Below, piece after piece: positions 32,470 to 43,140 of a stretch of 54,325 nucleotides of DNA. Position 1 is the first letter of the stretch. Each line of letters begins with the position of its first letter. The stretch covers positions 1-54,325 of the forward strand of contig WRPF01000030.1 in NCBI GenBank assembly GCA_009773335.1, written 5' to 3'. The notes under the pieces are model-generated. The model was given only the letters and a program-made list of their open reading frames with translations, did no database searches and was not told the origin of the DNA. This stretch comes from Caulobacteraceae bacterium. Lineage in GTDB: Bacteria; Pseudomonadota; Alphaproteobacteria; Caulobacterales; Aquidulcibacteraceae. Made by a program: the position numbers and the translations under genes.

Positions 32470-32694
32470 TCAGGCGAGTTTCCCGCGACGCGGCGGTGGC
32501 GCAGGCTCGACGGGCGGACGCGGCCCCGCGAGGGCCCGCTCAAGCTTCTTCAGCGCCAGAAATTCAAGCGCCGCCCGCGGTCCGTGCGCCGGTCCTACCG
32601 CCACGGCCTCAAGGCCGGTCTCCGCATCGACAGCCGCGCAGCGCGCGACATCGCCGATGACCGCATACTCGAACAGGACCCGCCGGCCCGTCAC
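32470..32694 (-). CDS. Small conserved alphaproteobacterial protein (DUF6898-like)
   Basis: The 74-residue protein reads [20 protein letters not shown] at the start, then [20 protein letters not shown] and [16 protein letters not shown], and ends in a Pro/Arg-rich tail. Short proteins of this pattern (R-x-V-x-F-E, AxDAxTGxE, VGPA, L-x-x-L-A-x-x-K-L) recur beside housekeeping genes in alphaproteobacteria, and I recall them as DUF6898; the family name is from memory. Its ATG overlaps the hemA stop as ATGA, so it is co-translated with hemA. The function is unknown. Confidence 0.65.
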   Translation of the reverse strand: MTGRRVLFEYAVIGDVARCAAVDAETGLEAVAVGPAHGPRAALEFLALKKLERALAGPRPPVEPAPPPRRGKLA

Positions 32695-33911
32695 GCCGCC
32701 GTCTTGAGGTCGAACTTGGCCCAGACAGTCGTCAGCGACTCGATCAGGTGCTCCATCAGCGCATCGTCATGGAAGGGCGACGGCGTGAATCGAAGACGTT
32801 CGGTGCCGCGCGGGACAGTCGGGTAGTTGATCGGCTGGACGTAGATGCCGTGATCGAACAGCAGCGCGTCCGAGATCGCCTTGCACAGCGCCGCATCGCC
32901 CACGAGCAGCGGCACGATGTGCGTGGTCGACGGCATCAGCGGCAGCCCTGCGTCCGCGAACAGCGTCTTGAGCTTTTCCGCACGTTCCGCGAGGCGCGAG
33001 CGCATGTGCGGACACGCGCGCACCAGGCGCACGCTTTCGAGCGCGGCGGCGGCCAGCGACGGCGCGAGCGAGGTCGTGAAGATGAAGCCCGGCGCAAACG
33101 AGCGGATCGCGTCGATCGCGGCCGCGGGCCCGGTAACGTAACCGCCCATGACGCCGAACGCCTTCGCGAGCGTGCCTTCGATGAAGTCCACGCGCTGCAT
33201 GACGCCGTCGCGCTCGGCGATGCCGCCGCCGCCTTCGCCGTAGAGTCCGACGCCGTGGACTTCATCGAGATACGTCATTGCGCCGTAGGCTTCGGCGATG
33301 TCGCAGATTTCCGAGATCGGCGCGGTGTCGGCGTCCATCGAATAGACGGACTCGAACGCGATCAGTTTCGGCGCATCGGCCGGCGCCTCATTGAGCAAAG
33401 CTTCAAGATGCTGGAGATCGTTGTGACGGAAGATACGCACATTGCAGTTCGCACGCTTGATGCCCTCGATCATCGAGGCGTGGTTCATCTGGTCGGAGAA
33501 GACCCACAGATCGGGGAATATCTTTGATAGCGTCGACAGCGTCGCGTCGTTGGACACGTAGCCCGACGTGAACAGCAGCGCCGCTTCCTTGCCGTGCAGT
33601 TGTGCGAGTTCGGCTTCCAGATCGACGTGATAGCTCGTGGTGCCGGAGATATTGCGCGTGCCGCCTGAGCCGGCGCCAACCTTGAGCGCAGCATGGTGCA
33701 TCGCCGCGATCACGTCTGGATGCTGGCCCTGCCCGAGATAATCGTTGGAACACCACACGACAATGTCGCGTTCCTTGCCGTCCGCCATGCGCAGCGTCGC
33801 GTGCGGGAACCGGCCCTGTTCGCGTTTGATGTCGGCGAAGACGCGATAGCGGCCTTCGGTTTTGACACCATCGACCGCGCGGGTGAAAACCTCGATGTCC
33901 TGCTCTCTCAT
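32691..33911 (-). CDS. hemA: 5-aminolevulinate synthase HemA
   Basis: The PLP enzyme condenses glycine with succinyl-CoA to 5-aminolevulinate, the alphaproteobacterial entry to heme. The 406-residue protein has [32 protein letters not shown] (residues 81-100), [20 protein letters not shown] (216-235) and the PLP lysine Lys250 in [15 protein letters not shown]. The ATG at 33911 matches the family start ([20 protein letters not shown]). It is divergent from hemB, 125 bases away, so the first two heme steps share a control region, and an Fnr-like sequence lies just upstream. Confidence 0.97.
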   Translation of the reverse strand: MREQDIEVFTRAVDGVKTEGRYRVFADIKREQGRFPHATLRMADGKERDIVVWCSNDYLGQGQHPDVIAAMHHAALKVGAGSGGTRNISGTTSYHVDLEAELAQLHGKEAALLFTSGYVSNDATLSTLSKIFPDLWVFSDQMNHASMIEGIKRANCNVRIFRHNDLQHLEALLNEAPADAPKLIAFESVYSMDADTAPISEICDIAEAYGAMTYLDEVHGVGLYGEGGGGIAERDGVMQRVDFIEGTLAKAFGVMGGYVTGPAAAIDAIRSFAPGFIFTTSLAPSLAAAALESVRLVRACPHMRSRLAERAEKLKTLFADAGLPLMPSTTHIVPLLVGDAALCKAISDALLFDHGIYVQPINYPTVPRGTERLRFTPSPFHDDALMEHLIESLTTVWAKFDLKTAA

Positions 33912-33946
33912 GCGCTTCCCATGCCCGTACCGCAGTGCGCCGGTCC

Positions 33947-33960
33947 TTGATCGACCGCAA
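33947..33960 (-). promoter_or_regulatory. Possible Fnr-type box between hemA and hemB
   Basis: TTGATCGACCGCAA matches TTGA-N6-TCAA at seven of eight defined bases (GCAA in the second half). It is centred 43 bases before the hemA ATG. Oxygen or NO control of hemA by Fnr-type proteins is known in related bacteria, but one imperfect site is weak evidence. Confidence 0.35.
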
Positions 33961-34003
33961 ACCCGGCGTCCTGCTTGTATACTTTGCGTCGCCGCGCCTA
34001 TGA

Positions 34004-35044
<1,041 letters not shown>

Positions 35045-35048
35045 ACGT

Positions 35049-35067
35049 CAGGCGCCTTCAGGCGCCT
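35049..35067. terminator. Palindromic tandem repeat after hemB
   Basis: The 10-base unit GGCGCCTTCA occurs twice in a row at 35051-35070. Each unit contains the self-complementary AGGCGCCT, so two copies can pair as an 8-base stem. It separates the convergent ends of hemB and the receiver-like gene and may act on both; there is no T tract. Confidence 0.5.
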
Positions 35068-35904
35068 TCAGGCAGCCTGGGACTTTTCAGCCGCTTTTTC
35101 AGCGTTCTGCAGGCTCTTTGCGACCACGGTGGTCAGCAACCGGCGCAGAGGTGCAAAAGCATGGTCGAACGTCGACTGGCTCGGCGCATAGACCACGAAC
35201 TGACCGATCAGCGCCTGGCACTGGGCGGCGAGCGCCGTCTCGTCGATCTTGGAACCGCCCCGCGCCTCGGTAAGGTACACGGCGAGCTTCTGCGCCGCGT
35301 GTTCGACCCAGTCCGGCGAGGCGCCGCCGCGAATGGCGGCGTTGTAGACCGTGCGCAACACCTCCATGAGCGCCTCGCGCGCCTCGACCGCGCCGAAGTC
35401 CTCAAGCCGGCGAACGACCCCACTTCCCTGCACAAGGCCGCGGCGGCGGCACGGGCCTACATAGGTCGCAGAGCGCACAAACGGCCGCTTCTGCGTGGCG
35501 AGCGCGTACAGCATCTGGCGCATCTGGTTCGCCGACATCGGAAACGGAAGCAGGGCGTCAGCGCCTGCGTTCAATGCCGAGACGACCTCGTTGCGCTCCG
35601 GGGCCACGAACGTCAGGACAACGGAAACCTCGCAATCGCGCACGTTCGTCGCGTGGCGGAGCTTCCTGGTGAATTCAAACCCGTCCATCGGCGCCATGCG
35701 TCCGGCGCACATCACGACAAGCGGCGCGCGTGATTCCAGAAAGGCGAGCGCCGACTCCGGCTCCCGGACCACGATCACCTCGCTGCAATCAAGATTGCGC
35801 AGCAGATCCTGGATGAGTGCAGCCTTGGCCCTTTCGGGCTCGACGATCAGGCTGGACCACTGTCGGGGGAGAAACTTTGTCACCCCCAAACACTTAACCG
35901 CCAT
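35068..35904 (-). CDS. Degenerate response-regulator receiver protein
   Basis: The 278-residue protein starts with a CheY-like fold (about 16-130): WSSLIVEPERAKAALIQDLL, the PLVVMCAGRMAPMDGFEFTR strand-loop, VVLTFVAPERNEVVSALNAG, and ADALLPFPMS. The residues needed for phosphorylation are gone. The acidic pair is Glu22-Pro23, the acceptor aspartate position is Ala67, and the conserved lysine before the proline is Phe121. The remaining half is helical with no recognised DNA-binding or enzymatic domain. It should work as a phosphorylation-independent interaction module. The neighbouring gene on the same strand is an unrelated dehydrogenase; no kinase is nearby. Confidence 0.8.
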   Translation of the reverse strand: MAVKCLGVTKFLPRQWSSLIVEPERAKAALIQDLLRNLDCSEVIVVREPESALAFLESRAPLVVMCAGRMAPMDGFEFTRKLRHATNVRDCEVSVVLTFVAPERNEVVSALNAGADALLPFPMSANQMRQMLYALATQKRPFVRSATYVGPCRRRGLVQGSGVVRRLEDFGAVEAREALMEVLRTVYNAAIRGGASPDWVEHAAQKLAVYLTEARGGSKIDETALAAQCQALIGQFVVYAPSQSTFDHAFAPLRRLLTTVVAKSLQNAEKAAEKSQAA

Positions 35905-35912
35905 CCATTACT

Positions 35913-36794
35913 TTATGGTTTAGACCGCGACGATGCGTCGCCATCGAGGCGCGCGAGCAGGCTGGAGGTGTCCCAGCGTCCCCCGCCCATCCCCTGCACC
36001 TCCGCGTAGAACTGGTCCACGAGGGCGGCGACCGGCACGCGCGCGCCATTGCCTCGCGCCTCGTCCAGCACGAGCCCGAGATCCTTGCGCATCCAGTCAA
36101 CCGCAAAGCCGAAGGCGAAACGCCCCTCGACCATGGACTTCCATCGGTTGTCCATCTGCCAGGACTGGGCGGCGCCCTTCGAGATCGCGCCGATCACCTT
36201 TTCCGCGTCGAGCCCCGCGGCACGCGCGAAATGCAACCCTTCCGCCAGCCCCTCGACGACGCCGGCTATGCATATCTGGTTGACCATCTTGGCGAGCTGG
36301 CCGGCGCCGGCGGGGCCGATCAGCGTCGACGCGGCGGCGTAGGCCGCCATGACCGGCTCGGCGCGCGCGAACGCATCGGCATCGCCGCCACACATGATCG
36401 CAAGGCGTCCGTTCTCGGCGCCCGCCTGCCCGCCCGAAACCGGCGCGTCGATGAAGTGACGACCCGCCTGCGCAGCGGCCGCGTGCAACCGTCGCGCGAG
36501 CGTCGCCGATGCGGTCGTGTGATCGATGAAAATCCCGTCCGGAACCATGGCCGCGAGCGCTGGACCGAAGACCTCGTCCACGTCCCGGTCCGCACCGACG
36601 CAGGCGAACACAAACTCCGCTCCGGCGGCCGCGTCCGCGGCGCTTTGCGTCGCGCGGCCGTTGTGGCGGCTCGCCCAGTCCTGCGCCTTGGCGGCGGTCC
36701 GGTTAAACACCGAAAGTTTGTGGCCCGCCCGTGCGAGGTGGCCGGCCATCGGAAACCCCATCACGCCAAGCCCGAGAAATGCGACGCGCGCCAT
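35913..36794 (-). CDS. NAD(P)-dependent beta-hydroxyacid dehydrogenase (3-hydroxyisobutyrate dehydrogenase family)
   Basis: The 293-residue enzyme has an N-terminal Rossmann motif VAFLGLGVMGFPMAGHLARA and the GHKLSVFNRT strand. The family signature FIDAPVSGGQAGAENGRLAI (about residues 114-133) follows, then the catalytic-lysine region GAGQLAKMVNQICIAG. Members oxidise 3-hydroxyisobutyrate, tartronate semialdehyde or related acids; the exact substrate cannot be read from sequence. It abuts the flavin reductase gene with no gap. Valine catabolism would fit the branched-chain dehydrogenase operon at the right of the window, but that link is speculative. Confidence 0.88.
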   Translation of the reverse strand: MARVAFLGLGVMGFPMAGHLARAGHKLSVFNRTAAKAQDWASRHNGRATQSAADAAAGAEFVFACVGADRDVDEVFGPALAAMVPDGIFIDHTTASATLARRLHAAAAQAGRHFIDAPVSGGQAGAENGRLAIMCGGDADAFARAEPVMAAYAAASTLIGPAGAGQLAKMVNQICIAGVVEGLAEGLHFARAAGLDAEKVIGAISKGAAQSWQMDNRWKSMVEGRFAFGFAVDWMRKDLGLVLDEARGNGARVPVAALVDQFYAEVQGMGGGRWDTSSLLARLDGDASSRSKP

Positions 36795-37268
36795 TCAACC
36801 CTCCGTCCGCGCGACGCCATACCGGCCGCGAAAATAGGTCAGCGCGTCGCCGGACTGCGTATCGAACGCCTCCACCGCGCCGACGATCACAAGGTGGTCT
36901 CCCATCGTGAGACGATCCCGCGTGCTGCAGACAAAGCGGGCGATCGCGCCATCAACCACAGGCGCGCCGGCAAGGCGCTCGAATACATTGTCCTGCGACG
37001 CCGTCGAGCCTTGCTGCGCAAACCTTGCCGACAATGCCTGATGCGAGTCCGCCAGGATGCTCACGCCCCACCGCTCCGCGACGCTGAAGGTCGCAAACCT
37101 GTCGGACCGATCGCCTAGGCACCACAGCACGAGGCGCGGGGTGAGCGAGACCGACGTGAAGGAGTTGACGACAAGGCCTGCCGGTCCGCCCGGAGCGTCC
37201 GCGGTGATGAGGGCGACACCCGTGGCGAATGCGCCCAGCGCGCGCCGGTAGTCCTGCTCACCGTCCAA
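36795..37268 (-). CDS. Flavin reductase family protein (FMN-binding split barrel)
   Basis: The 157-residue protein has the flavin reductase-like pattern: YRRALGAFATGVALITA, GLVVNSFTSVSLTPRLVLWC, WGVSILADSHQALSARFA, and GDHLVIVGAVEAFD with the typical His-x-h-h-h-G motif. Such proteins reduce free FMN/FAD with NAD(P)H, often for two-component monooxygenases. No partner monooxygenase is in the window. It is the first gene of a two-gene unit with the downstream dehydrogenase and is divergent from motB. Confidence 0.88.
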   Translation of the reverse strand: MDGEQDYRRALGAFATGVALITADAPGGPAGLVVNSFTSVSLTPRLVLWCLGDRSDRFATFSVAERWGVSILADSHQALSARFAQQGSTASQDNVFERLAGAPVVDGAIARFVCSTRDRLTMGDHLVIVGAVEAFDTQSGDALTYFRGRYGVARTEG

Positions 37269-37304
37269 GAGACCCTCGTTCCGCTCGTCGCGCCCTGCCG
37301 CTCA

Positions 37305-37319
37305 CGTGTTCTTAACACG
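37305..37319. promoter_or_regulatory. Short dyad between the flavin reductase and motB genes
   Basis: CGTGTTCTTAACACG is a perfect 6+6 palindrome with a 3-base spacer in the short divergent region, 44 bases before the motB ATG. It may be an operator; no matching regulator is known here. Confidence 0.35.
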
Positions 37320-37362
37320 CGCCGACGCAGTGTCGGCAAACGGGATTCCTGCACTCAAAGCC

Positions 37363-38256
37363 ATGGCCGCCACCAACAAAGCCCCGATCGTCATCAAGAA
37401 GGTCAAAAAAGGCGGCGGCCATGGACACCATGGCGGCGCCTGGAAGGTCGCCTATGCCGACTTCGTGACCGCGATGATGGCCTTCTTCTTGCTGATGTGG
37501 CTCATCAACACGACAAGCCCCGAGCAAAAGCGCGGCATCGCCGACTTCTTCGCCCCCGCCAGCGTCTCCGAGACCACCAGCGGCGCCGGCGGCCTGCTCG
37601 CCGGCCAGGCCCTCGCCGAATCCGGCGCCCGGCAGGCGAAGGACACCCAGTCCAAGGAGGGTAGCGCCAACGGCGGCGGCATCCAGGGCGCGTCAGACTC
37701 GCAAGACGGCACCGCCGAGGCGAGCGAATCCGCCCTGGCCAAGGCCCGCGCCGCCCGCGAGAACGCCGAGTTCGAGCGCGCCGAGCAATCGATCCGTCAG
37801 TCCATCCAGGACATGCCCGACCTCGCGGAGCTGTCCAAGCACGTGCTGATGGAAGTGACCCCTGACGGGCTGCGCATCCAGCTTGTGGACCAGGAAGGCC
37901 GCTCGATGTTCGAGCCGGGCGGCTCAGCCCTCAACGCGCGCGCCAGAAAGCTCCTGTCCACGGTGGCTGGCGTCGTCGCCGAGCTGCCGAACCGGATCAC
38001 GATCGCCGGCCACACAGATGGCTCCCCGCCCGGCCGCTCCGGCGTGACGAACTGGGAGCTCTCCTCCGACCGCGCGAACGCTGCGCGGCGGGTGCTGCAA
38101 GCGGCGGGAGTCGAGCAGGACCGGGTCTATCAGGTCGCCGGCAAGGCCGACGCCGAGCCGCTCTTTCCGGATGATCCCACCCTGCCGGGAAACCGGCGGA
38201 TATCGGTCACGCTGCTGCGGGAGGCCCCGGTGCTGCCGCCAGACGCACAGCCCTGA
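37363..38256 (+). CDS. motB: Flagellar motor stator protein MotB
   Basis: MotB pairs with MotA to form the proton-driven stator, anchored to peptidoglycan. The ATG at 37363 gives 297 residues. A basic N-terminus (IVIKKVKKGGGHGHHGGAWK) precedes the single membrane segment with the proton-carrying Asp33 in AYADFVTAMMAFFLLMWLI. After a long Gly/Ser/Ala linker an OmpA-like peptidoglycan-binding domain follows (ITIAGHTDGSPP, NWELSSDRANAARRVL, NRRISVTLL). motA is not adjacent, as is common in Caulobacterales. An upstream in-frame ATG at 37306 would add 19 atypical residues. Confidence 0.95.
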   Translation: MAATNKAPIVIKKVKKGGGHGHHGGAWKVAYADFVTAMMAFFLLMWLINTTSPEQKRGIADFFAPASVSETTSGAGGLLAGQALAESGARQAKDTQSKEGSANGGGIQGASDSQDGTAEASESALAKARAARENAEFERAEQSIRQSIQDMPDLAELSKHVLMEVTPDGLRIQLVDQEGRSMFEPGGSALNARARKLLSTVAGVVAELPNRITIAGHTDGSPPGRSGVTNWELSSDRANAARRVLQAAGVEQDRVYQVAGKADAEPLFPDDPTLPGNRRISVTLLREAPVLPPDAQP

Positions 38257-38328
38257 CGGCGGAACGCGCTTGACCCCGCCCCGCCCCGACCGGACCATGC
38301 CCCATCCCTCGGGACTCACGGACGGTTT

Positions 38329-39114
38329 GTGACGCGGCCATTTCCCACCAAGAACCTGCGCTTCTACCTGACAGCGCCCTCGCCGTGTCCCTATCTGGCG
38401 GACCGGAAGGAGCGGAAGGTGTTCACGGGTCTCGAAGGGCCTGACGCCACGTCGGTCAACGACAGCCTCACCCACGCCGGGTTCCGCCGTTCGCAGAACA
38501 TCGCCTATCGCCCAGCGTGCGATCTCTGCGACGCCTGCGTTTCCGCGCGCGTGGTCGTCGGCAAGTTCGAGCCGCACCGCCGCTGGCGGAAGATCCTCGG
38601 CCGCAACGAGGATCTCGCGCGCAGCCTGCGCCCGGCCGACGCGACGGAAGAACAGTTCTGGCTGTTGCGCCGTTATCTCCTGTCGCGCCACGGCGAAGGC
38701 GGCATGTCGGACATGACGCTGCTCGACTACGCGGCGATGGTGGAAGAGACCGCCGTCAAGACGCATATCGTGGAATACCGGTACACTGCGCCGGGCGCCG
38801 ATGAGGGCGAGCTTGCGGCGTGTGCGCTGATCGACGTGCTGCGGGACGGCATGTCGCTCGTCTACAGCTTCTTCGACACCCGCGACGCGCGCCGCAGCCT
38901 CGGCAGCTACATCATCCTCGACCACATCCGGCAGGCGCAGGCGGCGGGCTTTCCGCACCTGTATCTCGGCTACTGGGTGAACGGCAGCGAGAAGATGGAT
39001 TACAAAGCCCAGTTCCAGCCGCTTGAGCTGCTGCGCGGCGGCGCGTGGCGCGCGTTTGAGGACTCCGGACTCGCGGACCCGACTGGCGAGGACTTCTACG
39101 TGCAGGAAGACTGA
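38329..39114 (+). CDS. bpt: Aspartate/glutamate leucyltransferase Bpt
   Basis: Bpt (ATE1-like) transfers leucine from leucyl-tRNA to N-terminal Asp or Glu of proteins, marking them for ClpS/ClpAP degradation. The 261-residue protein begins at GTG and has the family's cysteine signature CDLCDACVSARV, GFRRSQNIAYRP, the acetyltransferase-like core with SLVYSFFDTRDARRSLGSYI (split pattern around residues 180-205), and LYLGYWVNGSEKMDYKAQF. It follows motB by 72 bases on the same strand but has no functional link to it. Confidence 0.95.
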   Translation: MTRPFPTKNLRFYLTAPSPCPYLADRKERKVFTGLEGPDATSVNDSLTHAGFRRSQNIAYRPACDLCDACVSARVVVGKFEPHRRWRKILGRNEDLARSLRPADATEEQFWLLRRYLLSRHGEGGMSDMTLLDYAAMVEETAVKTHIVEYRYTAPGADEGELAACALIDVLRDGMSLVYSFFDTRDARRSLGSYIILDHIRQAQAAGFPHLYLGYWVNGSEKMDYKAQFQPLELLRGGAWRAFEDSGLADPTGEDFYVQED

Positions 39115-39118
39115 GGCC

Positions 39119-40186
39119 TCAGCCCCAAGGTCCGCGTTTGCGCTTGCCGAACTCGGGCGCCCCGTCGGGAGCAGCGCCGAGATCAAGCCCGCCGGCGAAT
39201 GCCACCAGCGCGGCGATGCGCTTCTCGATCGGCGGGTGCGTCGCGAAGATCTCGCCGATGCCGACATGCGTGTTCTCGATGAACATCTCGCGTACTTCCG
39301 CCGGCGCACGCGGCACCTCGGCGTGGCCGGAAATCTTGCGCAGCGCGGAGATCATGGCGTCGGGATTTTTCGTGAGTTCGACGGCGCCTGCGTCCGCGAG
39401 ATATTCGCGCCGTCGCGACAGGGCGAACCGGATGGCGATGGCGAGCGCATAGGCGATGGCGATCATCACCAGCGCTGCGACGATCGCGATGATCGCGCCG
39501 CCGCCGGAGTCCCGCGAACTCGATGAGGAGGACGACCTGCTGCGCCCGCCGCCGCCGCTCCAGCGCATGTTGGTGAGCCCGCGGAAGGTCATCTCGCCGA
39601 CGAAGGAAAAGATGCCCACGAAGATCACGGCGATGACCAACAGGCGGACGTCGTGGTTCTTGATGTGCGTGAGCTCGTGCGCCAGCACGCCTTCGAGCTC
39701 CGCATCATCGAGGGTTTCGAGCAGGCCGCTCGTCACGGTGATGCTGTACTGCTTCTCGTGCAACCCGCTCGCGAAGGCGTTGAGTGCGGGCGTGTCGATC
39801 ACGCGCAGCGAGGGCATCGGGATGCCGCGCGAGATGCAGAGGTTTTCGAGCAGATTCCAGACCCGCCCGTTCTCCTTGCGCGTCAGTTCGCGCGCGCCCG
39901 TCGACATGTCGATCAGCGCCTGGTGCGAGAAATAGGCGACGGTGAACCACGCGCCTGCGCCGCCAAGCGCGAACGGCCAGGCGTGTGTCAAAGAGTTCGC
40001 CGCCCACAGGAACGGCGAGGCGACGCCGTTCTCCGCGTAGGCGCCGCCATAGTCACCCGCCACGCCCGCATAGAGCAGGAACAGCGCGTACATCAGCAGC
40101 AGCAGCAGAACCGGAAAGCCCGCCAGCAACAGCACGGACTTGAAGTTGTTGCTGGCGATGTGGGTGCCGAGCCCGAAGGCGCGCAT
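39119..40186 (-). CDS. M48 family zinc metallopeptidase (HtpX-like membrane protease)
   Basis: The 355-residue inner-membrane protease has N-terminal hydrophobic segments (about 17-42 and 70-88), then a catalytic domain with VLAHELTHIKNHDV (zinc ligands His170 and His174, catalytic Glu171). Two further membrane segments (about 182-200 and 230-255) flank a Gly/Ser-rich loop (about 210-230). REYLADAGAVELT supplies the third ligand, and ATHPPIEKRI is the usual M48 motif. LemA is encoded directly upstream on the same strand, a common partnership. Its job is probably membrane protein quality control. Confidence 0.92.
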   Translation of the reverse strand: MRAFGLGTHIASNNFKSVLLLAGFPVLLLLLMYALFLLYAGVAGDYGGAYAENGVASPFLWAANSLTHAWPFALGGAGAWFTVAYFSHQALIDMSTGARELTRKENGRVWNLLENLCISRGIPMPSLRVIDTPALNAFASGLHEKQYSITVTSGLLETLDDAELEGVLAHELTHIKNHDVRLLVIAVIFVGIFSFVGEMTFRGLTNMRWSGGGGRSRSSSSSSSRDSGGGAIIAIVAALVMIAIAYALAIAIRFALSRRREYLADAGAVELTKNPDAMISALRKISGHAEVPRAPAEVREMFIENTHVGIGEIFATHPPIEKRIAALVAFAGGLDLGAAPDGAPEFGKRKRGPWG

Positions 40187-40218
40187 GGCTGTCTACCGCT
40201 CCGCCGCTGCGGGACGCC

Positions 40219-40782
40219 TCAGAACTTCACCGTGGGAACCGTTTCGACCGTCGCACGGCTCTCGCCGAGATCGAACGAGGTCTTCTGCGAAAAGCCGAGC
40301 ATGCCCGCGAACAGCACCGCCGGGAACTGCTGGATGCCGGTGTTGTATTCGTTCACGGCGTTGTTGAAGAAGCGGCGCGAGGCGGCGATCTTGTTCTCGA
40401 TATCGGACAGTTCGGCCTGCAGTTGCTGGAAGTTCGCGTTGGCCTTGAGGTCCGGATAGGCCTCGCTCAGCGCGATGAGCTTGCCGAGCGCGGCGCCCAG
40501 CATGCCTTCGGCCTGCGCCTGTGCGGCTGTACCGCCACCCACCGCCATCGCCGAATTGCGCGCCTGGATGACCGCCTCGAGCGTGCCCTTCTCGTGCGTC
40601 GCGTAGCCCTTCACGGTCTCCACGAGGTTCGGGATGAGATCGTGGCGCTGCTTCAGCTGCACATCAATGTCGGCGAACGACTGGTTCACCCGGTTCCGGA
40701 GCGAAACGAGCGTGTTGTAGATGCCGATCGCCATGAGCGCGAGAACGCCGACGACGATCAGAAGAATGACGATGCCAGACAT
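40219..40782 (-). CDS. lemA: LemA family protein
   Basis: The 187-residue protein has one N-terminal transmembrane helix (IVILLIVVGVLALMAIGIYN) and a long helical bundle with the LemA signature SLRNRVNQSFADIDVQLKQR followed by HDLIPNLVETVKGYATHEK. Further conserved blocks are FQQLQAELSDIENKIAASRR and FFNNAVNEYNTGIQQFPAVL. LemA proteins lie at the inner membrane facing the periplasm; their biochemical role is unclear. It precedes the M48 peptidase by 32 bases, and the pair probably acts together. Confidence 0.94.
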   Translation of the reverse strand: MSGIVILLIVVGVLALMAIGIYNTLVSLRNRVNQSFADIDVQLKQRHDLIPNLVETVKGYATHEKGTLEAVIQARNSAMAVGGGTAAQAQAEGMLGAALGKLIALSEAYPDLKANANFQQLQAELSDIENKIAASRRFFNNAVNEYNTGIQQFPAVLFAGMLGFSQKTSFDLGESRATVETVPTVKF

Positions 40783-40842
40783 GTGAGCACTCCGAATAGG
40801 ATTACTTCCTTACCGCGCTGCGCCTCGCAGCGCCAGCGCCGC

Positions 40843-43104
40843 CTATTCGCCCTGGAATTTTCCGCTGCGCGAGAATCCGCGCGGCGCAACGCGGCCGGAG
40901 GACGCCCGCTTGCCGACATGCTCCTTCCACTCCGCCACCATGCGCCTGCGCCCGGCGGTATCGATCCAGGACAGGCCCTCGTCCTTTGCGAAGACCACCG
41001 CGTCGAGTAGCCCGCCGTCCTTGTAGGACTGCAGCTTCACCCCCTTGCCGCGGGTCATCTCCGGAACCTCGTCGATGTTGAAGACAAGGAGCTTCCTGTT
41101 CTCGCCGATCACCGCCACCCGGTCGCCGTCCGCTGGCGTGCAGACCACCGCCAGCGCCATGCTCGACACCGAAAGCACCTGCTTGCCCGCCCGCTTGGTG
41201 GCGATCATCTCGTCCTCGTTGACGATGAAGCCATGGCCGTCGGAACTCGCCACCAGCATCTTCGTGCCCGGCGAATGCGCAAACAGCGCGATGAGATCCT
41301 GATCCTCGCCAAGCTCGATCATCAGCCGGATGGGCTCGCCCATGCCGCGCCCGCCCGGCAGCTTGTCGGCGCCCAGCGTGAACGCACGGCCGTCGGTGGC
41401 CATGAGGATGATCTTGTCGGTGGTCTCGCACTGCAGAAGGAAAGCCTGACGGTCGCCCTCCTTGTACTTGAGCGTGTCGGTGTCGGTGGTGTGTCCCTTG
41501 AGCGCGCGCACCCAGCCCTTCTCCGAGAGCACGACAGTGATCGGCTCGCGCACGATGAAGGCGTCGACGGAGATCTCCGCCTGCCCGCTGACATCGCCGA
41601 ACTGCGCGCGACGGCGGCCCCATGCGGTGGTCTCGGCGAACACGCCGCGCGTCTTGGTCAGCTGCTGGCCGATCTTGGTCCACTGGCGCGCATCGCTGCC
41701 GAGCAGAAGCGTGAGCGCTTCCTGCTCTTCGCGCAGCGCCTTGTCCTCGCGGCGGATCTCCATTTCCTCAAGTTTGCGCAACTGGCGCAGGCGGGTGTTG
41801 AGGATGGCTTCGGCCTGGATCTCGTTGAGCTTGAACCGCTTGATGAGGACGGGCTTTGGCTCGTCCTCATTGCGGATGATGCGGATCACCTCGTCGAGAT
41901 TGAGGTAGACAACCAGAAGTCCCGCGAGGATTTCGAGGCGGGCGGCGATCTTGCGCAGGCGGAAGGCGGTGCGCCGCTGCAGCACGTCGCGCTGGTGATC
42001 GAGGAAGGCCTGCAGCACTTCCTTGAGGCTCATGACGCGCGGCACGCCCTGCGCATCGAGCACGTTCATGTTCAGCGGAATGCGGGTTTCGAGTTCGGAA
42101 AGCTTGAACAGGCTTTCCATGAGCACTGCGGGTTCGACCGTGCGCGCGCGCGGTTCGAGCACGATGCGCACGGTCTCGGCGCTTTCGTCGCGCACGTCGC
42201 CCAGCAGCGGCGCCTTCTTGTTCTCGACAAGATCGGCCAGCGCGCTGATGAGCTTGGCCTTCTGCACCTGGAACGGAATTTCCGTGACGATGATGCGCCA
42301 TGTGCCGCGCGCCATCTCCTCCACTTCCCACTTCGAGCGCAGGCGGAAGCCGCCGCGTCCGGTGGCGTAGGCTTCGCGTATGGACGCTGTCGGTTCGACG
42401 ACGAGACCGCCAGTGGGAAAGTCGGGCCCCGGCACGAAGCGCATGAGATCATCGACGGTGGCGTTCGGCGTCTTGATCAGATGCAGGCACGCGTCGATCA
42501 GTTCGGCGACGTTGTGCGGCGGGACGGCTGTCGCCATGCCGACGGCGATGCCGGTGGAGCCGTTGGCGAGCAGGTTGGGGAAGGCCGCCGGAAGAACGAC
42601 GGGTTCCTGGCCCTGCCCCGAATACGTTTCGCGAAAATCAACGGCATCTTCCGCGATGCCTTCCAGCAGCAGCAGCGCCGCCTGCGTCATGCGCGCTTCG
42701 GTGTAGCGGTAGGCGGCGGGGCTATCGCCGTCGACGTTGCCGAAATTGCCCTGCCCGTCGACCAGCGGATAGCGCGACGAGAAATCCTGCGCGAGACGCA
42801 CCATGGCGTCGTAGATCGCACTGTCGCCGTGCGGGTGGAAATCGCCCATCACGTCGCCGACGATCTTGGCGCTCTTCTTGAAGGCGGAGTCAGGAGACAG
42901 CCCGAGATTGGACATGCCGTAGAGGATGCGCCGGTGCACGGGCTTCAGCCCGTCGCGCACGTCCGGCACGGCGCGCGCGGTGATCGTCGAGAGCGCATAC
43001 GACAGGAAGCGCTTCGAGAGCGCCTCGCCGATCGGTTCGTTGACGATGCGGCCGCCATCTTCCGGCGGTTCCCCATTCTTGGGGGGGGACATGTCGTCGG
43101 CCAT
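40843..43104 (-). CDS. parC: DNA topoisomerase IV subunit A ParC
   Basis: ParC is the DNA-cleaving subunit that unlinks daughter chromosomes. From the ATG at 43104 the protein has 753 residues; another in-frame start at 43116 adds four. It contains [20 protein letters not shown], the quinolone-region [17 protein letters not shown], and the catalytic tyrosine in [14 protein letters not shown] (Tyr134 from this start). The coiled-coil region and a beta-pinwheel C-terminal domain (repeats such as [15 protein letters not shown] and [20 protein letters not shown]) follow. The quinolone-region serine is wild type (Ser95). A run of eight Gs lies in the extreme 5' end. It begins the conserved parC-recO-era order. 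Confidence 0.96.
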   Translation of the reverse strand: MADDMSPPKNGEPPEDGGRIVNEPIGEALSKRFLSYALSTITARAVPDVRDGLKPVHRRILYGMSNLGLSPDSAFKKSAKIVGDVMGDFHPHGDSAIYDAMVRLAQDFSSRYPLVDGQGNFGNVDGDSPAAYRYTEARMTQAALLLLEGIAEDAVDFRETYSGQGQEPVVLPAAFPNLLANGSTGIAVGMATAVPPHNVAELIDACLHLIKTPNATVDDLMRFVPGPDFPTGGLVVEPTASIREAYATGRGGFRLRSKWEVEEMARGTWRIIVTEIPFQVQKAKLISALADLVENKKAPLLGDVRDESAETVRIVLEPRARTVEPAVLMESLFKLSELETRIPLNMNVLDAQGVPRVMSLKEVLQAFLDHQRDVLQRRTAFRLRKIAARLEILAGLLVVYLNLDEVIRIIRNEDEPKPVLIKRFKLNEIQAEAILNTRLRQLRKLEEMEIRREDKALREEQEALTLLLGSDARQWTKIGQQLTKTRGVFAETTAWGRRRAQFGDVSGQAEISVDAFIVREPITVVLSEKGWVRALKGHTTDTDTLKYKEGDRQAFLLQCETTDKIILMATDGRAFTLGADKLPGGRGMGEPIRLMIELGEDQDLIALFAHSPGTKMLVASSDGHGFIVNEDEMIATKRAGKQVLSVSSMALAVVCTPADGDRVAVIGENRKLLVFNIDEVPEMTRGKGVKLQSYKDGGLLDAVVFAKDEGLSWIDTAGRRRMVAEWKEHVGKRASSGRVAPRGFSRSGKFQGE

Positions 43105-43140
43105 TCTGCCTTCCACCTGATTCGTTCGGGAGCTTAATAG

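Noticed and set aside
41233-43137. A 634-codon rightward open frame opposite parC
   Set aside because: Antisense shadow of parC without any recognisable domain.
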